Positions 8,751 through 16,367 of a DNA stretch of 17,140 nt are shown here, one piece after another. This DNA is from Tissierellaceae bacterium (GTDB taxonomy: Bacteria; Bacillota; Clostridia; Tissierellales; Tissierellaceae): the NCBI GenBank assembly GCA_023229175.1, contig JALNZV010000037.1, forward strand, positions 1 to 17,140, given 5' to 3'. Every line of letters starts with the position of its first letter. Within the stretch, counting starts at the first letter, position 1. The notes beneath the pieces are model-generated. The model was not told the origin of the DNA and searched no databases. It saw only the letters and a list, made by a program, of their open reading frames with translations. Both the position numbers and the translations under genes were made by a program.

Positions 8751-10220
8751 ATGGATAAAAAGAAAAAGATGACAACAGTTACAGGTTCTCCTGTATCGAA
8801 CAATCAAGATGCAATGACAGTTGGGAAAAGGGGACCTATGGCATTACAAGATGTTTGGTTTTTAGAAAAGCTTGCCCATTTTGATAGGGAAGTTATACCA
8901 GAGAGAAGAATGCATGCCAAGGGCTCAGGTGCCTTTGGAAAATTCACCACAACTAAGGATATTACAAAGTATACGAAGGCAAAGATTTTTTCAGAGATTG
9001 GCAAGGAAACAGAAGTGTTCATGAGGTTTTCAACAGTGGCTGGAGAAAGAGGAGCTGCAGACGCAGAAAGAGATATAAGGGGTTTTGCAATAAAGTTTTA
9101 CACAGAAGAAGGAAATTGGGATCTTGTGGGGAACAACACTCCTGTTTTTTTCTTTAGGGATCCCTTAAAGTTTCCAGACTTAAACCATGCCGTGAAGAGG
9201 GACCCTAGGACAAATATGAGAAGTGCCACAAACAACTGGGATTTTTGGTCCTCACTTCCAGAGGCACTTCATCAGGTGACTATTACAATGAGCGATAGAG
9301 GTATACCAAAATCCTATAGAAATATGCATGGATTTGGTTCTCATACATTTAGCTTTATCAATGCGCAAAATGAAAGGCATTGGGTTAAGTTCCATTTCGT
9401 ATCTCAACAGGGAATAGAAAACTTGACTGACGAAGAGGCAACAGCCATAATTGCAAATGACAGAGAAAGTCACCAAAGAGACCTCTATGAAGCAATTGAA
9501 AAAGGAGATTTCCCAAAGTGGAAGTTATATGTTCAAATAATGACCGAAGAAGAGGCAAACAACTTGGATTACAATCCCTTTGATTTGACAAAAGTATGGT
9601 ATAAAAGCGATTTTCCATTAATAGAAGTTGGAGAACTAGAGCTAAATAAAAATCCAGACAACTATTTTCAAGATGTAGAACAGGCGGCATTTAATCCTGC
9701 TTCAGTAGTACCTGGAATTAGCTTTTCACCTGATAGGATGCTTCAAGGTAGACTATTTGCCTATGGAGATGCCCAAAGATATAGACTAGGTGTTAATCAT
9801 CATCAAATACCAGTTAACTATCCAAAGGCCGCAAAGAATTACCATAGTTTTCATAGGGATGGGCAAATGAGAGTAGATGGGAATCAAGGCTCTACACTTC
9901 ACTATGAGCCAAACAGTTTCGGCGAGTGGGAAGAACAAAAAGAATACGCAGATCCTGCCCAAAGCGTCCAAGGGGATATTATGAGATATGACTTTAGAGA
10001 GGACGATGACGATTACTATACTCAACCGGGAAAATTATTTAGGTTAATGACTGAAGAGCAGCAAGAAGTCCTATTTGAAAATACTGCTAGAAATATGGAA
10101 GGGGTTCCACTTTTTATAAAGATTAGACATATAGAAAATTGTTATAAGGCTGATCCAAAATACGGTGAGGGATTAGCAAGGGTAATGGGCATTGAATTGG
10201 CATTAGGAGACGGTGAATAA
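8751..10220 (+). CDS. katA: Monofunctional heme catalase (clade 3 type)
   Basis: Converts hydrogen peroxide to water and oxygen in the cytoplasm. At 489 residues it is the usual length for small-subunit catalases. The distal heme His is H55 in RRMHAKGSGAFG. The partner Asn is N128 in VGNNTPVFF, 73 residues later as in characterised catalases. The heme-ligand Tyr is Y338 in RLFAYGDAQRYRLG. The NADPH-binding neighbourhood (NHHQIPVN) is also conserved. I chose ATG 8751 because AAAGGGGAG lies 5 nt upstream; an in-frame ATG at 8709 has no ribosome binding site. It ends 13 bp before a strong terminator, so it is the last gene of its transcript. The gap to the GGDEF-EAL gene is 111 bp and no convincing promoter is seen there. 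A catalase in an apparent clostridium suggests some oxygen tolerance. No residue needed for catalysis is missing. Confidence 0.96.
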   Translation: MDKKKKMTTVTGSPVSNNQDAMTVGKRGPMALQDVWFLEKLAHFDREVIPERRMHAKGSGAFGKFTTTKDITKYTKAKIFSEIGKETEVFMRFSTVAGERGAADAERDIRGFAIKFYTEEGNWDLVGNNTPVFFFRDPLKFPDLNHAVKRDPRTNMRSATNNWDFWSSLPEALHQVTITMSDRGIPKSYRNMHGFGSHTFSFINAQNERHWVKFHFVSQQGIENLTDEEATAIIANDRESHQRDLYEAIEKGDFPKWKLYVQIMTEEEANNLDYNPFDLTKVWYKSDFPLIEVGELELNKNPDNYFQDVEQAAFNPASVVPGISFSPDRMLQGRLFAYGDAQRYRLGVNHHQIPVNYPKAAKNYHSFHRDGQMRVDGNQGSTLHYEPNSFGEWEEQKEYADPAQSVQGDIMRYDFREDDDDYYTQPGKLFRLMTEEQQEVLFENTARNMEGVPLFIKIRHIENCYKADPKYGEGLARVMGIELALGDGE

Positions 10221-10233
10221 AAAAATAATATCA

Positions 10234-10280
10234 ACGAGCCAGTAAGATTTTCAAGTCTTGCTGGCTCGTCTTATATTTTC
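10234..10280 (+). terminator. Intrinsic terminator after the catalase gene
   Basis: A 14-bp stem (ACGAGCCAGTAAGA and TCTTGCTGGCTCGT, one G-U pair) with an 8-nt loop is followed by a T-rich tail (TTATATTTT). It separates the catalase transcript from what follows. Confidence 0.9.
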
Positions 10281-10610
10281 TAAGAAACTTGAAGTGTCAA
10301 TGATAATAATACTAATTATAGTAGTTTTTTCATATAATAAGGCAAAAAAAGGATTTCAATAATCATTATAATAGTGTATACTGTACAAATTGAAACTATA
10401 TTTACTTTGGAATCACGACAAAAGAATTTAACTTATAGTAATGGGGGAATAATTGTGAATAGGAGCATTAAAGCAAAGCTGGCAGAGGTTTCGCAGTTGT
10501 CGCTGAAGAAGTGAGGAAACTAGCTGAGGATTTGCTAAGTACTGTTAGTTGGTTTAAGTTATAATATTTATGTTAAATAAAAAAATGAATGAAAAGTTCT
10601 AAAAAAATCC
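10281..10610. other. Gene-poor AT-rich stretch between catalase and the arginine operon
   Basis: About 330 bp with no intact gene. It holds the remnant of a chemoreceptor signalling domain (10455-10564), and otherwise AT-rich DNA in which I recognise no promoter, RNA gene or insertion sequence. The remnant suggests decayed or deleted DNA rather than a regulatory region. Confidence 0.6.
10455..10564 (+). pseudogene. Remnant of a methyl-accepting chemotaxis protein signalling domain
   Basis: Reading from 10478 gives AGRGFAVVAEEVRKLAED and then LLSTVSWFKL and a stop at 10562-10564. The first part is the hallmark hairpin-tip sequence of chemoreceptor cytoplasmic domains (family pattern AGE.GRGFAVVA.EVRKLAE). 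Just upstream, in another frame from 10455, NRSIKAK resembles the preceding NASIEAA segment, so a frameshift or small deletion lies near 10475. Everything else of the receptor (membrane helices, HAMP, most of the coiled coil) is absent. It cannot encode a working receptor. A GGGGGA sits before the GTG at 10455 but is probably accidental. Confidence 0.72.
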
Positions 10611-10639
10611 TTGACAAATCTATGGAGCCAATATATAAT
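10611..10639 (+). promoter_or_regulatory. Consensus sigma-A promoter of the argCJBD operon
   Basis: TTGACA (10611-10616) and TATAAT (10634-10639) are perfect -35 and -10 hexamers with a 17-bp spacer. They lie about 25 bp before the first T-box leader. No second promoter is seen between the two leaders, so one transcript should pass through both. Confidence 0.9.
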
Positions 10640-10662
10640 TTATTACTAATTACATTATTTCG

Positions 10663-10880
10663 TAAATAAACAAGACCTAGAGATTGGAAGAGTAAGTATG
10701 GGGGAGTTAAAAGCGAGTTAGAGCAGAGTGAAAGTCTAACAAATGAAGCCATATTGAAGAGAACCCATGAAGGTCTACGGCTAGAACCGTTATAAAAATG
10801 AGAGGAAATAGATATTTCTATTTCAATAAGAGTGGTACCGCGAACCCTTCGTCTCTTTATTAGAGATGAAGGGTTTTTTA
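10663..10880 (+). promoter_or_regulatory. T-box leader, copy 1 (arginine operon)
   Basis: A tRNA-sensing leader that permits read-through when the cognate tRNA is uncharged. Stem I closes with AGACCT (10673-10678) and AGGTCT (10771-10776). The loop-E strand AGTA is followed by AGTATGG pairing with CCATATT. GAA (10756-10758) then precedes the specifier region. The T-box itself is AGAGTGGTACCGCG (10829-10842); TGGT can pair with an ACCA tRNA end, implying discriminator base A. The position normally read after GAA is GAG (10759-10761), while AGA (Arg) is present one base out of step (10760-10762). From operon content I expect arginine. Confidence 0.93.
10843..10879 (+). terminator. T-box copy 1 attenuator terminator
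   Basis: AACCCTTCGTCTCT pairs with AGAGATGAAGGGTT and is followed by a run of T. It lies directly after the T-box sequence, as expected for an attenuator whose 5' arm competes with the antiterminator. Confidence 0.92.
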
Positions 10881-10891
10881 ATATATAAATA

Positions 10892-11116
10892 TAAATAAAC
10901 AAGACCTAGAGATTGGAAGAGTAAGTATGGGGGAGTTAAAAGCGAGTTAGAGCAGAGTGAAAGTCTAACAAATGAAGCCATATTGAAGAGAACCCATGAA
11001 GGTCTACGGCTAGAACCGTTATAAAAATGAGAGGAAATAGATGTTTCTATTTCAATAAGAGTGGTACCGCGAATCCTTCGTCTCTTTAATAGAGATGGAG
11101 GATTTTTATTTATAAT
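10892..11116 (+). promoter_or_regulatory. T-box leader, copy 2, directly upstream of argC
   Basis: A near-exact second copy of the leader at an offset of 229 bp. It has the same stem I closing pair (from 10902), the same GAA-GAG-A specifier region (10985-10991) and the same T-box AGAGTGGTACCGCG (11058-11071). I count five substitutions over the aligned part. It has its own terminator and ends just before the argC ribosome binding site, so RNA polymerase must pass two tRNA checkpoints in series. Confidence 0.93.
11072..11107 (+). terminator. T-box copy 2 attenuator terminator
   Basis: AATCCTTCGTCTCT pairs with AGAGATGGAGGATT and is followed by T-rich sequence. Relative to copy 1, a C-G pair has become T-A (C10845/G10873 to T11074/A11102) and a T-A pair has become T-G. 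The fold is kept. Confidence 0.92.
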
Positions 11117-11129
11117 AGGAGGGAAACTA

Positions 11130-12158
11130 ATGAATAAAGTTGCAGTTGTAGGTTCTACAGGTTATGTAGGAGGAGAATTAGTTAGGCTTTTATCGCAACA
11201 TCCAATGGTGGATGTGGCAGTCGTTACATCTAATAGTTATAAGGGGCAGGCCTATGAAGATGTATATCCACATTTTAAAAAGAATATAGATTTAGTCTGC
11301 GAGGACGAACTGAAAGAAGATTATGACGTGATTTTTTTGGCCCTGCCCCACAGCCACAGCAGCAAATGGGTCAATAGGGAAAGGTTAAAAAACAGTAAAA
11401 TCATAGATTTGGGAGCTGATTACAGGCTGAGCTATGATGTTTACAAGAATTGGTATACTGTAGAACACGAATCAAAGGACTTAATTGACGAGGCAGTATA
11501 CGGATTAAGCGAATGGCAAAGGGAAAAGATAAAAGATGCAAGTTTAATCGCAAATCCTGGTTGCTATGTAACTGCCTCTTTGCTGACATTGCTTCCCCTT
11601 TTAAAAGAAAATGCAGTAGATAAAGATAATATTATAATAGATGCAAAAACGGGAGTAACTGGAGCAGGAAGAAGTCTCTCCCTAGGTACACATTATACTG
11701 AGGTAAACGAAAACGTAAAGGCATATAACCTTTATAAGCACAGACATAAACCAGAAATAGACGAAATAATATTGAAACTGACAGACGTAGAAACCAATGT
11801 TTTATTCACACCACACTTGGTTCCCATGAATAGGGGAATACTGGCAACTATTTACCTAGATATAAAGAAAGGCATGACACAGGAAAAAGTTAGGGAAGTA
11901 TATGAAAAATACTATAGTCAAGAAAAATTTATTAGGCTGTTGGCAGACGGTGAATATGCACAGACTAGGTGGGTTAAAGGATCTAATTACTGCGATATTA
12001 GCTTTCAGGTCAATGAAGATTATAACAAGCTAATCTGTGTAACAGCAATCGACAATATATTGAAGGGTGCCGCTGGTCAAGCAGTACAAAACATGAATAT
12101 AGCCATGGGATTTAAGGAGGAATTGGGGCTTCAGATGATACCGTTATTCCCAGTTTAA
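11130..12158 (+). CDS. argC: N-acetyl-gamma-glutamyl-phosphate reductase
   Basis: Third step of arginine biosynthesis: NADPH-dependent reduction of N-acetylglutamyl phosphate to N-acetylglutamate semialdehyde, in the cytoplasm. The 342 residues match the family length. GSTGYVGGEL (8-17) is the dinucleotide-binding loop. The catalytic Cys is C145 in ANPGCYVT. GVTGAGR and the late HxHxPEI segment (HRHKPEI) are also typical. The start at 11130 is fixed by AGGAGGG (11117-11123) 6 nt upstream and by the conserved N-terminus MNKVAVVGSTG. The frame is open further upstream only because it runs through the T-box terminator. It is the first gene of the operon, and its stop codon TAA ends at 12158, 20 bp before the argJ start I favour. 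Expression should depend on the two T-box leaders. Confidence 0.97.
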   Translation: MNKVAVVGSTGYVGGELVRLLSQHPMVDVAVVTSNSYKGQAYEDVYPHFKKNIDLVCEDELKEDYDVIFLALPHSHSSKWVNRERLKNSKIIDLGADYRLSYDVYKNWYTVEHESKDLIDEAVYGLSEWQREKIKDASLIANPGCYVTASLLTLLPLLKENAVDKDNIIIDAKTGVTGAGRSLSLGTHYTEVNENVKAYNLYKHRHKPEIDEIILKLTDVETNVLFTPHLVPMNRGILATIYLDIKKGMTQEKVREVYEKYYSQEKFIRLLADGEYAQTRWVKGSNYCDISFQVNEDYNKLICVTAIDNILKGAAGQAVQNMNIAMGFKEELGLQMIPLFPV

Positions 12159-12178
12159 TGTTAGAAAGGGTTGATAAG

Positions 12179-13399
12179 ATGAAACACAATAAAAATGGAA
12201 TTCTAAGTGCAAAAGGATTTAAAGCAGCAGGAGGTCACACAGGTGTAAAGAGAAGCAAAAAGGATATGGCAATACTATATAGCCAGGTTCCCGCCATATA
12301 CGCAGGTGCTTTTACTACCAATCACGTGAAGGCAGCCCCTGTTTTATGGGATAAAAACCTATTGACGGAGAAATCACCTATTCAGGCAATTGTAATAAAT
12401 AGCGGCAATGCCAATGCAGTTACAGGGAATCAGGGAATAGAGGACACAAAGACTATGGCGAAAACTTGTGCAGTAAAGCTGAATTTAAATACAAATCAGG
12501 TCCTTATATGTTCCACGGGAATAATTGGTCAGCCGCTGCCCATGGAGAAAATCGTAAAGGGCATAGAAAACTTAGTTCCAACTTTAGATGACAATAGAGA
12601 AAGCGGCAAAAACGCAGCAGAGGCCATAATGACTACAGATACATCTTTAAAAGAATATGGACTAATAGGCGAAATAGATGGTGTAGAGGTTAATATGGGC
12701 TCCATGGGAAAAGGAGCAGGTATGATAGAGCCTAATATGGCCACCATGTTGGGATTTGTGCTAACTGATGTAAATATTACAAGGGAAATGCTTCAAAAGG
12801 CATTATCCGAGGCAGTAAATTTGACATTTAACATGATTACAGTAGATGGAGATACTAGTACCAACGACTCTGTAATAGTGCTTGCAAACGGAATGGCGGG
12901 AAATCCGATAATTGACAAAGAGGGAAAGGCCTATGAAAAGTTTTTTAATATGCTATTTGAAAGTCTAAAGTATCTTGCCACATCCATAGTCAAAGATGGA
13001 GAAGGTGCTACCAAATTCTTAGAGGTGAATATTCAAGGTGCTAAGAGCTTTGAATCCGGTAAAAGGATTGCTAAGAGCATCCTTACATCTAATTTAGTCA
13101 AAACAGCATTCTTTGGAGAAGATGCCAATTGGGGAAGAATACTGGCAGCTATGGGTTATTCTGGAGAAAGTTTTAATATAAATAAGGTTTACCTAAATTT
13201 AGAAAGTGCAAGAGGCAGTATTGGATTGTTAAAGGGCGGCGTACCCCTTGGATTTAGTGAAGAAAAAGCAAAGGAAATACTAGAGGAAAGGGACATTAAG
13301 GTATTAATAAAACTAGAGGAAGGCATAGAGAAAGTAACGGCTTGGGGGTGTGACTTAAGCTATGATTATGTGAAGATAAACGGAGACTATAGAACCTAG
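12179..13399 (+). CDS. argJ: Glutamate N-acetyltransferase / amino-acid acetyltransferase (ArgJ)
   Basis: Transfers the acetyl group from N-acetylornithine back to glutamate, closing the acetyl cycle. Many family members also make N-acetylglutamate from acetyl-CoA. The 406-residue precursor self-cleaves into two chains at the Ala-Thr bond in NMATML; the nucleophile is T189 here. Other family segments include INSGNANA (73-80) and the CSTGIIG loop (111-117). I chose ATG 12179 because AAAGGG lies 8 nt upstream. The in-frame ATG at 12158, which overlaps the argC stop, has no ribosome binding site. It sits between argC and argB, with 10 bp to argB. No argA is present in the window, which fits a bifunctional enzyme, but that is inference. 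Confidence 0.96.
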   Translation: MKHNKNGILSAKGFKAAGGHTGVKRSKKDMAILYSQVPAIYAGAFTTNHVKAAPVLWDKNLLTEKSPIQAIVINSGNANAVTGNQGIEDTKTMAKTCAVKLNLNTNQVLICSTGIIGQPLPMEKIVKGIENLVPTLDDNRESGKNAAEAIMTTDTSLKEYGLIGEIDGVEVNMGSMGKGAGMIEPNMATMLGFVLTDVNITREMLQKALSEAVNLTFNMITVDGDTSTNDSVIVLANGMAGNPIIDKEGKAYEKFFNMLFESLKYLATSIVKDGEGATKFLEVNIQGAKSFESGKRIAKSILTSNLVKTAFFGEDANWGRILAAMGYSGESFNINKVYLNLESARGSIGLLKGGVPLGFSEEKAKEILEERDIKVLIKLEEGIEKVTAWGCDLSYDYVKINGDYRT

Positions 13400-13409
13400 G
13401 AGGAGCACG

Positions 13410-14303
13410 ATGGAAGGAATAATAAAGACTAATTTTATAAAAGAAGCATTACCCTTTTTCAAAAAATTCAAAGGAAACAAAATCGTGGTTAAATACGGTG
13501 GAAGTGCTATGGAAAGCAGCAAGGCTAATAAAACTATAATCAAGGATATTGCCACCTTAAAGGCTCTAGGATTAAAACCAATCGTAGTCCATGGGGGCGG
13601 AAATGAAATATCCGCCATGTTAGATGTGCTAAAAATAGAATCTAGTTTCGTAGATGGATTAAGGGTCAGCAGTAAAGAATGCGTAGAAGTGGTGGAGATG
13701 GTTTTATCGGGAAAGATAAACAAGGGAATTGTAACGGAATTATCTAAAGAGGGGGCAAAGGCAATTGGCCTTAGCGGCAAAGATGGAGATTTGCTTTTGG
13801 CTAAGAAAATCATAGGCAAGGTGGATTTAGGATTTGTGGGGGAAATAACTGATGTAAAATCAGAGCTTATTGAAATGCTCATAGATATGGATTATATACC
13901 AGTTATTGCTCCCATAGCCAAGGACGAGGAAGGAAATACTTACAATGTAAATGCAGACTATGCAGCAGTAGCCATAGCTTCGGCTATTAAGGCAGAAAAA
14001 CTGGTATTCTTAACAGATGTAGAGGGAGTATTAATGGACAAAGATGATTTGCACAGCATAATACATTATCTAAGTAAAAGAAAAGCAGTAGAGTTAATAG
14101 GTTCTGGCATAATAAATGGGGGAATGATTCCAAAGGTAAATAGCTGTATAGAGGCTGTAAACTCAGGAGTTTCCATGGCTCATATCATAGATGGAAGGCA
14201 GGAACACCCCCTTATATTAGAAATTTACACCCATGATGGCATTGGGACCATGATTTACGAAAAGGAGGAAGATTATGAAGGAAACATTGCTAAAATCAGC
14301 TGA
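13410..14303 (+). CDS. argB: N-acetylglutamate kinase
   Basis: Second step of arginine biosynthesis: ATP-dependent phosphorylation of N-acetylglutamate, in the cytoplasm. At 297 residues it is of normal length for the amino-acid kinase family. K28 in VVKYGGSAM and HGGG (61-64) form the nucleotide-phosphate and substrate loops. The substrate-binding segment is GLRVS (around R85), and the DYAAVAIASA segment is typical of the C-terminal lobe. AGGAGGAG (13398-13405) overlaps the argJ stop and lies 4 nt before ATG 13410. The gene overlaps argD by 29 bp, implying translational coupling. In many bacteria this enzyme is the target of arginine feedback; whether it is here cannot be judged by eye. Confidence 0.97.
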   Translation: MEGIIKTNFIKEALPFFKKFKGNKIVVKYGGSAMESSKANKTIIKDIATLKALGLKPIVVHGGGNEISAMLDVLKIESSFVDGLRVSSKECVEVVEMVLSGKINKGIVTELSKEGAKAIGLSGKDGDLLLAKKIIGKVDLGFVGEITDVKSELIEMLIDMDYIPVIAPIAKDEEGNTYNVNADYAAVAIASAIKAEKLVFLTDVEGVLMDKDDLHSIIHYLSKRKAVELIGSGIINGGMIPKVNSCIEAVNSGVSMAHIIDGRQEHPLILEIYTHDGIGTMIYEKEEDYEGNIAKIS

Positions 14304-15459
14304 AAATACTATGATGAAAACTTATTTACCTTATCCAGTAATTATGGAAAAAGGGAAAGGAGTTTATCTCTACGACACAGAAGGCAAGGAGTACCTAGAT
14401 ATGGGTTCAGGTATTGGAGTCAATAGCCTAGGGCACAACCATCCAAAACTGACAAAGGCCTTGAAAGAACAGGCGGAAAACCTTTTACACGTTTCCAACC
14501 TCTACTATAACAAGGCACAAATAGAGGCTATGGAAACTTTAGTGGGAAACACAAACTTTGACAAGGTATTTTTCTGCAATAGCGGTACAGAGGCAAATGA
14601 AGCAGCCATAAAACTTGCTAGAAAGTATGGGCAAATGAAATCCCCTGATAAGACAAAGATAATAACCATGGATCAAGGGTTTCACGGTAGGACCTATGGT
14701 TCTTTAAGTGCCACGGCTCAGCCAGAGTTTTGGGAAGGATTTGGGCCTATGGTGGAGGGTTTTGTATCTGTAAAGTTCAACGACATCCATGACTTTAAGG
14801 ATAAGTTCAATGCCCAGGTATGTGCTGTAATACTGGAGGTCATACAAGGTGAGTCGGGTATTATTATGGCAGATAAGGAATATATAGAGGCTGTTCGAGA
14901 TATGACAGAGGCCAACGACACTATCTTAATAATTGACGAAGTTCAGACTGGTGTGGGAAGGACGGGGAAGTTTTTCGCCCACGAATATTATGATATAGAG
15001 GCAGATGTAGTGACCATGGCAAAAGGCCTAGGCGGAGGTGTGCCTATTGGTGCCGTTTTATGCAAGGATAGATATAACGCATTTAAGCCAAAAGACCACG
15101 GTACAACCTTTGGAGGAAATCCATTGGTGACAAAGGCAGCTTCCGTAGTACTAAATGAGGTAATTGAAGGCAATCTTCTGGAGAAGGTAGCAGAATCTGG
15201 ACAATACCTAGAAAAACAGTTAATAAGGTTGAAAGAAAAATATTCTGTTATAAAGGAAATTCGAGGAATAGGACTAATGAGGTCCATTGAATTCAATATA
15301 CCATCAAAGGAAATAATCAAGGGATGTATAGAAGAGGGATTATTAGTAGTAGGTTCTAAGGACAATATAATCAGACTTTTGCCCCCTTTAATCATTGAAA
15401 AAGAAGACATAGCAAAAGGAATAAATATGTTAGATAAGGTAATAGGACTTGTGATATAA
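14275..15459 (+). CDS. argD: Acetylornithine aminotransferase
   Basis: Fourth step of the pathway: PLP-dependent transamination of N-acetylglutamate semialdehyde with glutamate to N-acetylornithine. The 394 residues match class-III aminotransferases of the ArgD type. NSGTEANEAAIKLAR (102-116) binds the cofactor phosphate. IIDEVQTGVGRTG (219-231) contains the PLP-ring Asp D221. K250 in TMAKGLGGG is the Schiff-base lysine. HGTTFGGNP follows later. The start at 14275 has AAAGGAGG (14261-14268) 6 nt upstream, inside the end of argB. Related aminotransferases (ornithine, GABA) share these motifs; the operon position decides the assignment. No argF follows, so carbamoylation of ornithine must be encoded elsewhere. 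Confidence 0.95.
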   Translation: MKETLLKSAENTMMKTYLPYPVIMEKGKGVYLYDTEGKEYLDMGSGIGVNSLGHNHPKLTKALKEQAENLLHVSNLYYNKAQIEAMETLVGNTNFDKVFFCNSGTEANEAAIKLARKYGQMKSPDKTKIITMDQGFHGRTYGSLSATAQPEFWEGFGPMVEGFVSVKFNDIHDFKDKFNAQVCAVILEVIQGESGIIMADKEYIEAVRDMTEANDTILIIDEVQTGVGRTGKFFAHEYYDIEADVVTMAKGLGGGVPIGAVLCKDRYNAFKPKDHGTTFGGNPLVTKAASVVLNEVIEGNLLEKVAESGQYLEKQLIRLKEKYSVIKEIRGIGLMRSIEFNIPSKEIIKGCIEEGLLVVGSKDNIIRLLPPLIIEKEDIAKGINMLDKVIGLVI

Positions 15460-15500
15460 TTACTATAGGTATTGATACGAAGTTACATGGAGGAATGGAA

Positions 15501-16310
15501 ATGTTATACAAGTCTGAAGATGGGAATATATCGATTGGCGATACAGACATGGATTATATAGCCTTTGGCGGGGGAAAAAAGAATTTTGTCATTATACCAG
15601 GGTTAGGAGATGGCCTAAAGACTGTCAAGGGAACAAGGCTGCTCCTTGCTAGAATGTATAGGGACTTTGGAAAGGACCACAGGGTATATGTATTTAGCAG
15701 AAAAAACCATATTGAAAATGGTTATTCCATTAGAGATATGGCAAGGGATCAAAAAATTGTCATGGGGATAATGGGAATAAAAAATGCCCACCTAATGGGT
15801 ATATCCCAAGGTGGAATGATTGCCCAATATATGGCCATAGATTATCCAGAGATAGTAGACAAACTGGTATTGGTGGTCTCTAGTTCAAGGCCCAATGATA
15901 TAGTTCGGAAAGTATTAGAAAACTGGATAGACCTAGCTAAGGGCAGAAACTATGGGGAGCTAATGAAAGACACCATGGAGAACTTCTATACGGAAGAAAG
16001 GCTTAACAAGATGAGAAAACTTTATCCCATAATGACAAAGGTTGGGAAGCCAAAGAGCTTTCACAGATTTATCGTTCAGGCAGAGGCCTGTCTCAATCAC
16101 GATGCCCATGGGGACTTAAACAAAATAAATGCTCCAACTTTAATAATAGGAGGTCAAGATGACAGGATTGTAGGTCCAGATGCTAGTGCAGAAATGGCCC
16201 GTGAAATCAAAGATAGTAAGCTGATTGTCTACGGAGGTTTAGGACATGGAGCTTATGAGGAAGCCAAGGATTTCAATAAAATCGTATTGGAATTTTTATC
16301 GCCTGCATAA
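15501..16310 (+). CDS. Alpha/beta-fold hydrolase of unknown substrate
   Basis: A 269-residue single-domain hydrolase. The nucleophile elbow is GISQGGM with Ser102. The acid is in GGQDD (D220 or D221) and the base is H249 in GLGHGAYEE. The oxyanion region lies near IIPGLGDG (31-38), where the usual HG is replaced by PG. No signal peptide or membrane segment is seen, so it is cytoplasmic. I chose ATG 15501 because TGGAGGA (15488-15494) lies 6 nt upstream; the ATG at 15495 would overlap that site. It begins 41 bp after argD with no terminator or clear promoter between, so it probably belongs to the arginine transcript. The family is too broad to name a substrate. A role in arginine metabolism is not shown by the sequence. 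Confidence 0.88.
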   Translation: MLYKSEDGNISIGDTDMDYIAFGGGKKNFVIIPGLGDGLKTVKGTRLLLARMYRDFGKDHRVYVFSRKNHIENGYSIRDMARDQKIVMGIMGIKNAHLMGISQGGMIAQYMAIDYPEIVDKLVLVVSSSRPNDIVRKVLENWIDLAKGRNYGELMKDTMENFYTEERLNKMRKLYPIMTKVGKPKSFHRFIVQAEACLNHDAHGDLNKINAPTLIIGGQDDRIVGPDASAEMAREIKDSKLIVYGGLGHGAYEEAKDFNKIVLEFLSPA

Positions 16311-16331
16311 GGGATAATGGGATGTTTCTCC

Positions 16332-16351
16332 TTGTGACAATCTTGTAACAA
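16332..16351. promoter_or_regulatory. Two phased TTGTNACAA palindromes upstream of purL
   Basis: TTGTGACAA (16332-16340) and TTGTAACAA (16343-16351) are both perfect palindromes with centres 11 bp apart, one helical turn. They overlap the -35 and spacer of the upstream candidate promoter. They could be an operator for a dimeric regulator. They do not resemble the Bacillus PurR box. The regulator is unknown. Confidence 0.35.
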
Positions 16352-16362
16352 TTACGTATAAT
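16334..16362 (+). promoter_or_regulatory. purL: Candidate upstream purL promoter
   Basis: GTGACA (16334-16339) and TATAAT (16357-16362) with a 17-bp spacer: five of six -35 bases and a perfect -10. Transcripts from here would include the whole riboswitch region. Confidence 0.5.
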
Positions 16363-16367
16363 AATCC

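Larger units (their letters stand above)
10663..11109 (+). repeat. 229-bp tandem direct repeat (duplicated T-box unit)
   Basis: The unit starting TAAATAAACAAGACC occurs at 10663 and again at 10892. The copies differ only at 10814/11043, 10845/11074, 10860/11089, 10869/11098 and 10873/11102 up to the terminator tail, then diverge. It is a local duplication that is recent or kept alike by gene conversion. Confidence 0.95.

Noticed and set aside
10307..10321. PerR-box-like sequence TAATACTAATTATAG
   Set aside because: It has three mismatches to the consensus, lies downstream of the catalase terminator with no gene to control, and sits in AT-rich DNA where such matches are common.
11061..11129. 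Longer argC start inside the second T-box
   Set aside because: The extension translates the T-box and terminator, and the conserved N-terminus and ribosome binding site fix ATG 11130.
12158..12178. argJ start overlapping the argC stop (TAATG)
   Set aside because: There is no ribosome binding site upstream; ATG 12179 has one and gives a normal family N-terminus.
7043..15410. Antisense open frames over the GGDEF-EAL, catalase, argJ, argB and argD genes
   Set aside because: They are shadows of strongly supported + strand genes and lack recognisable domains.
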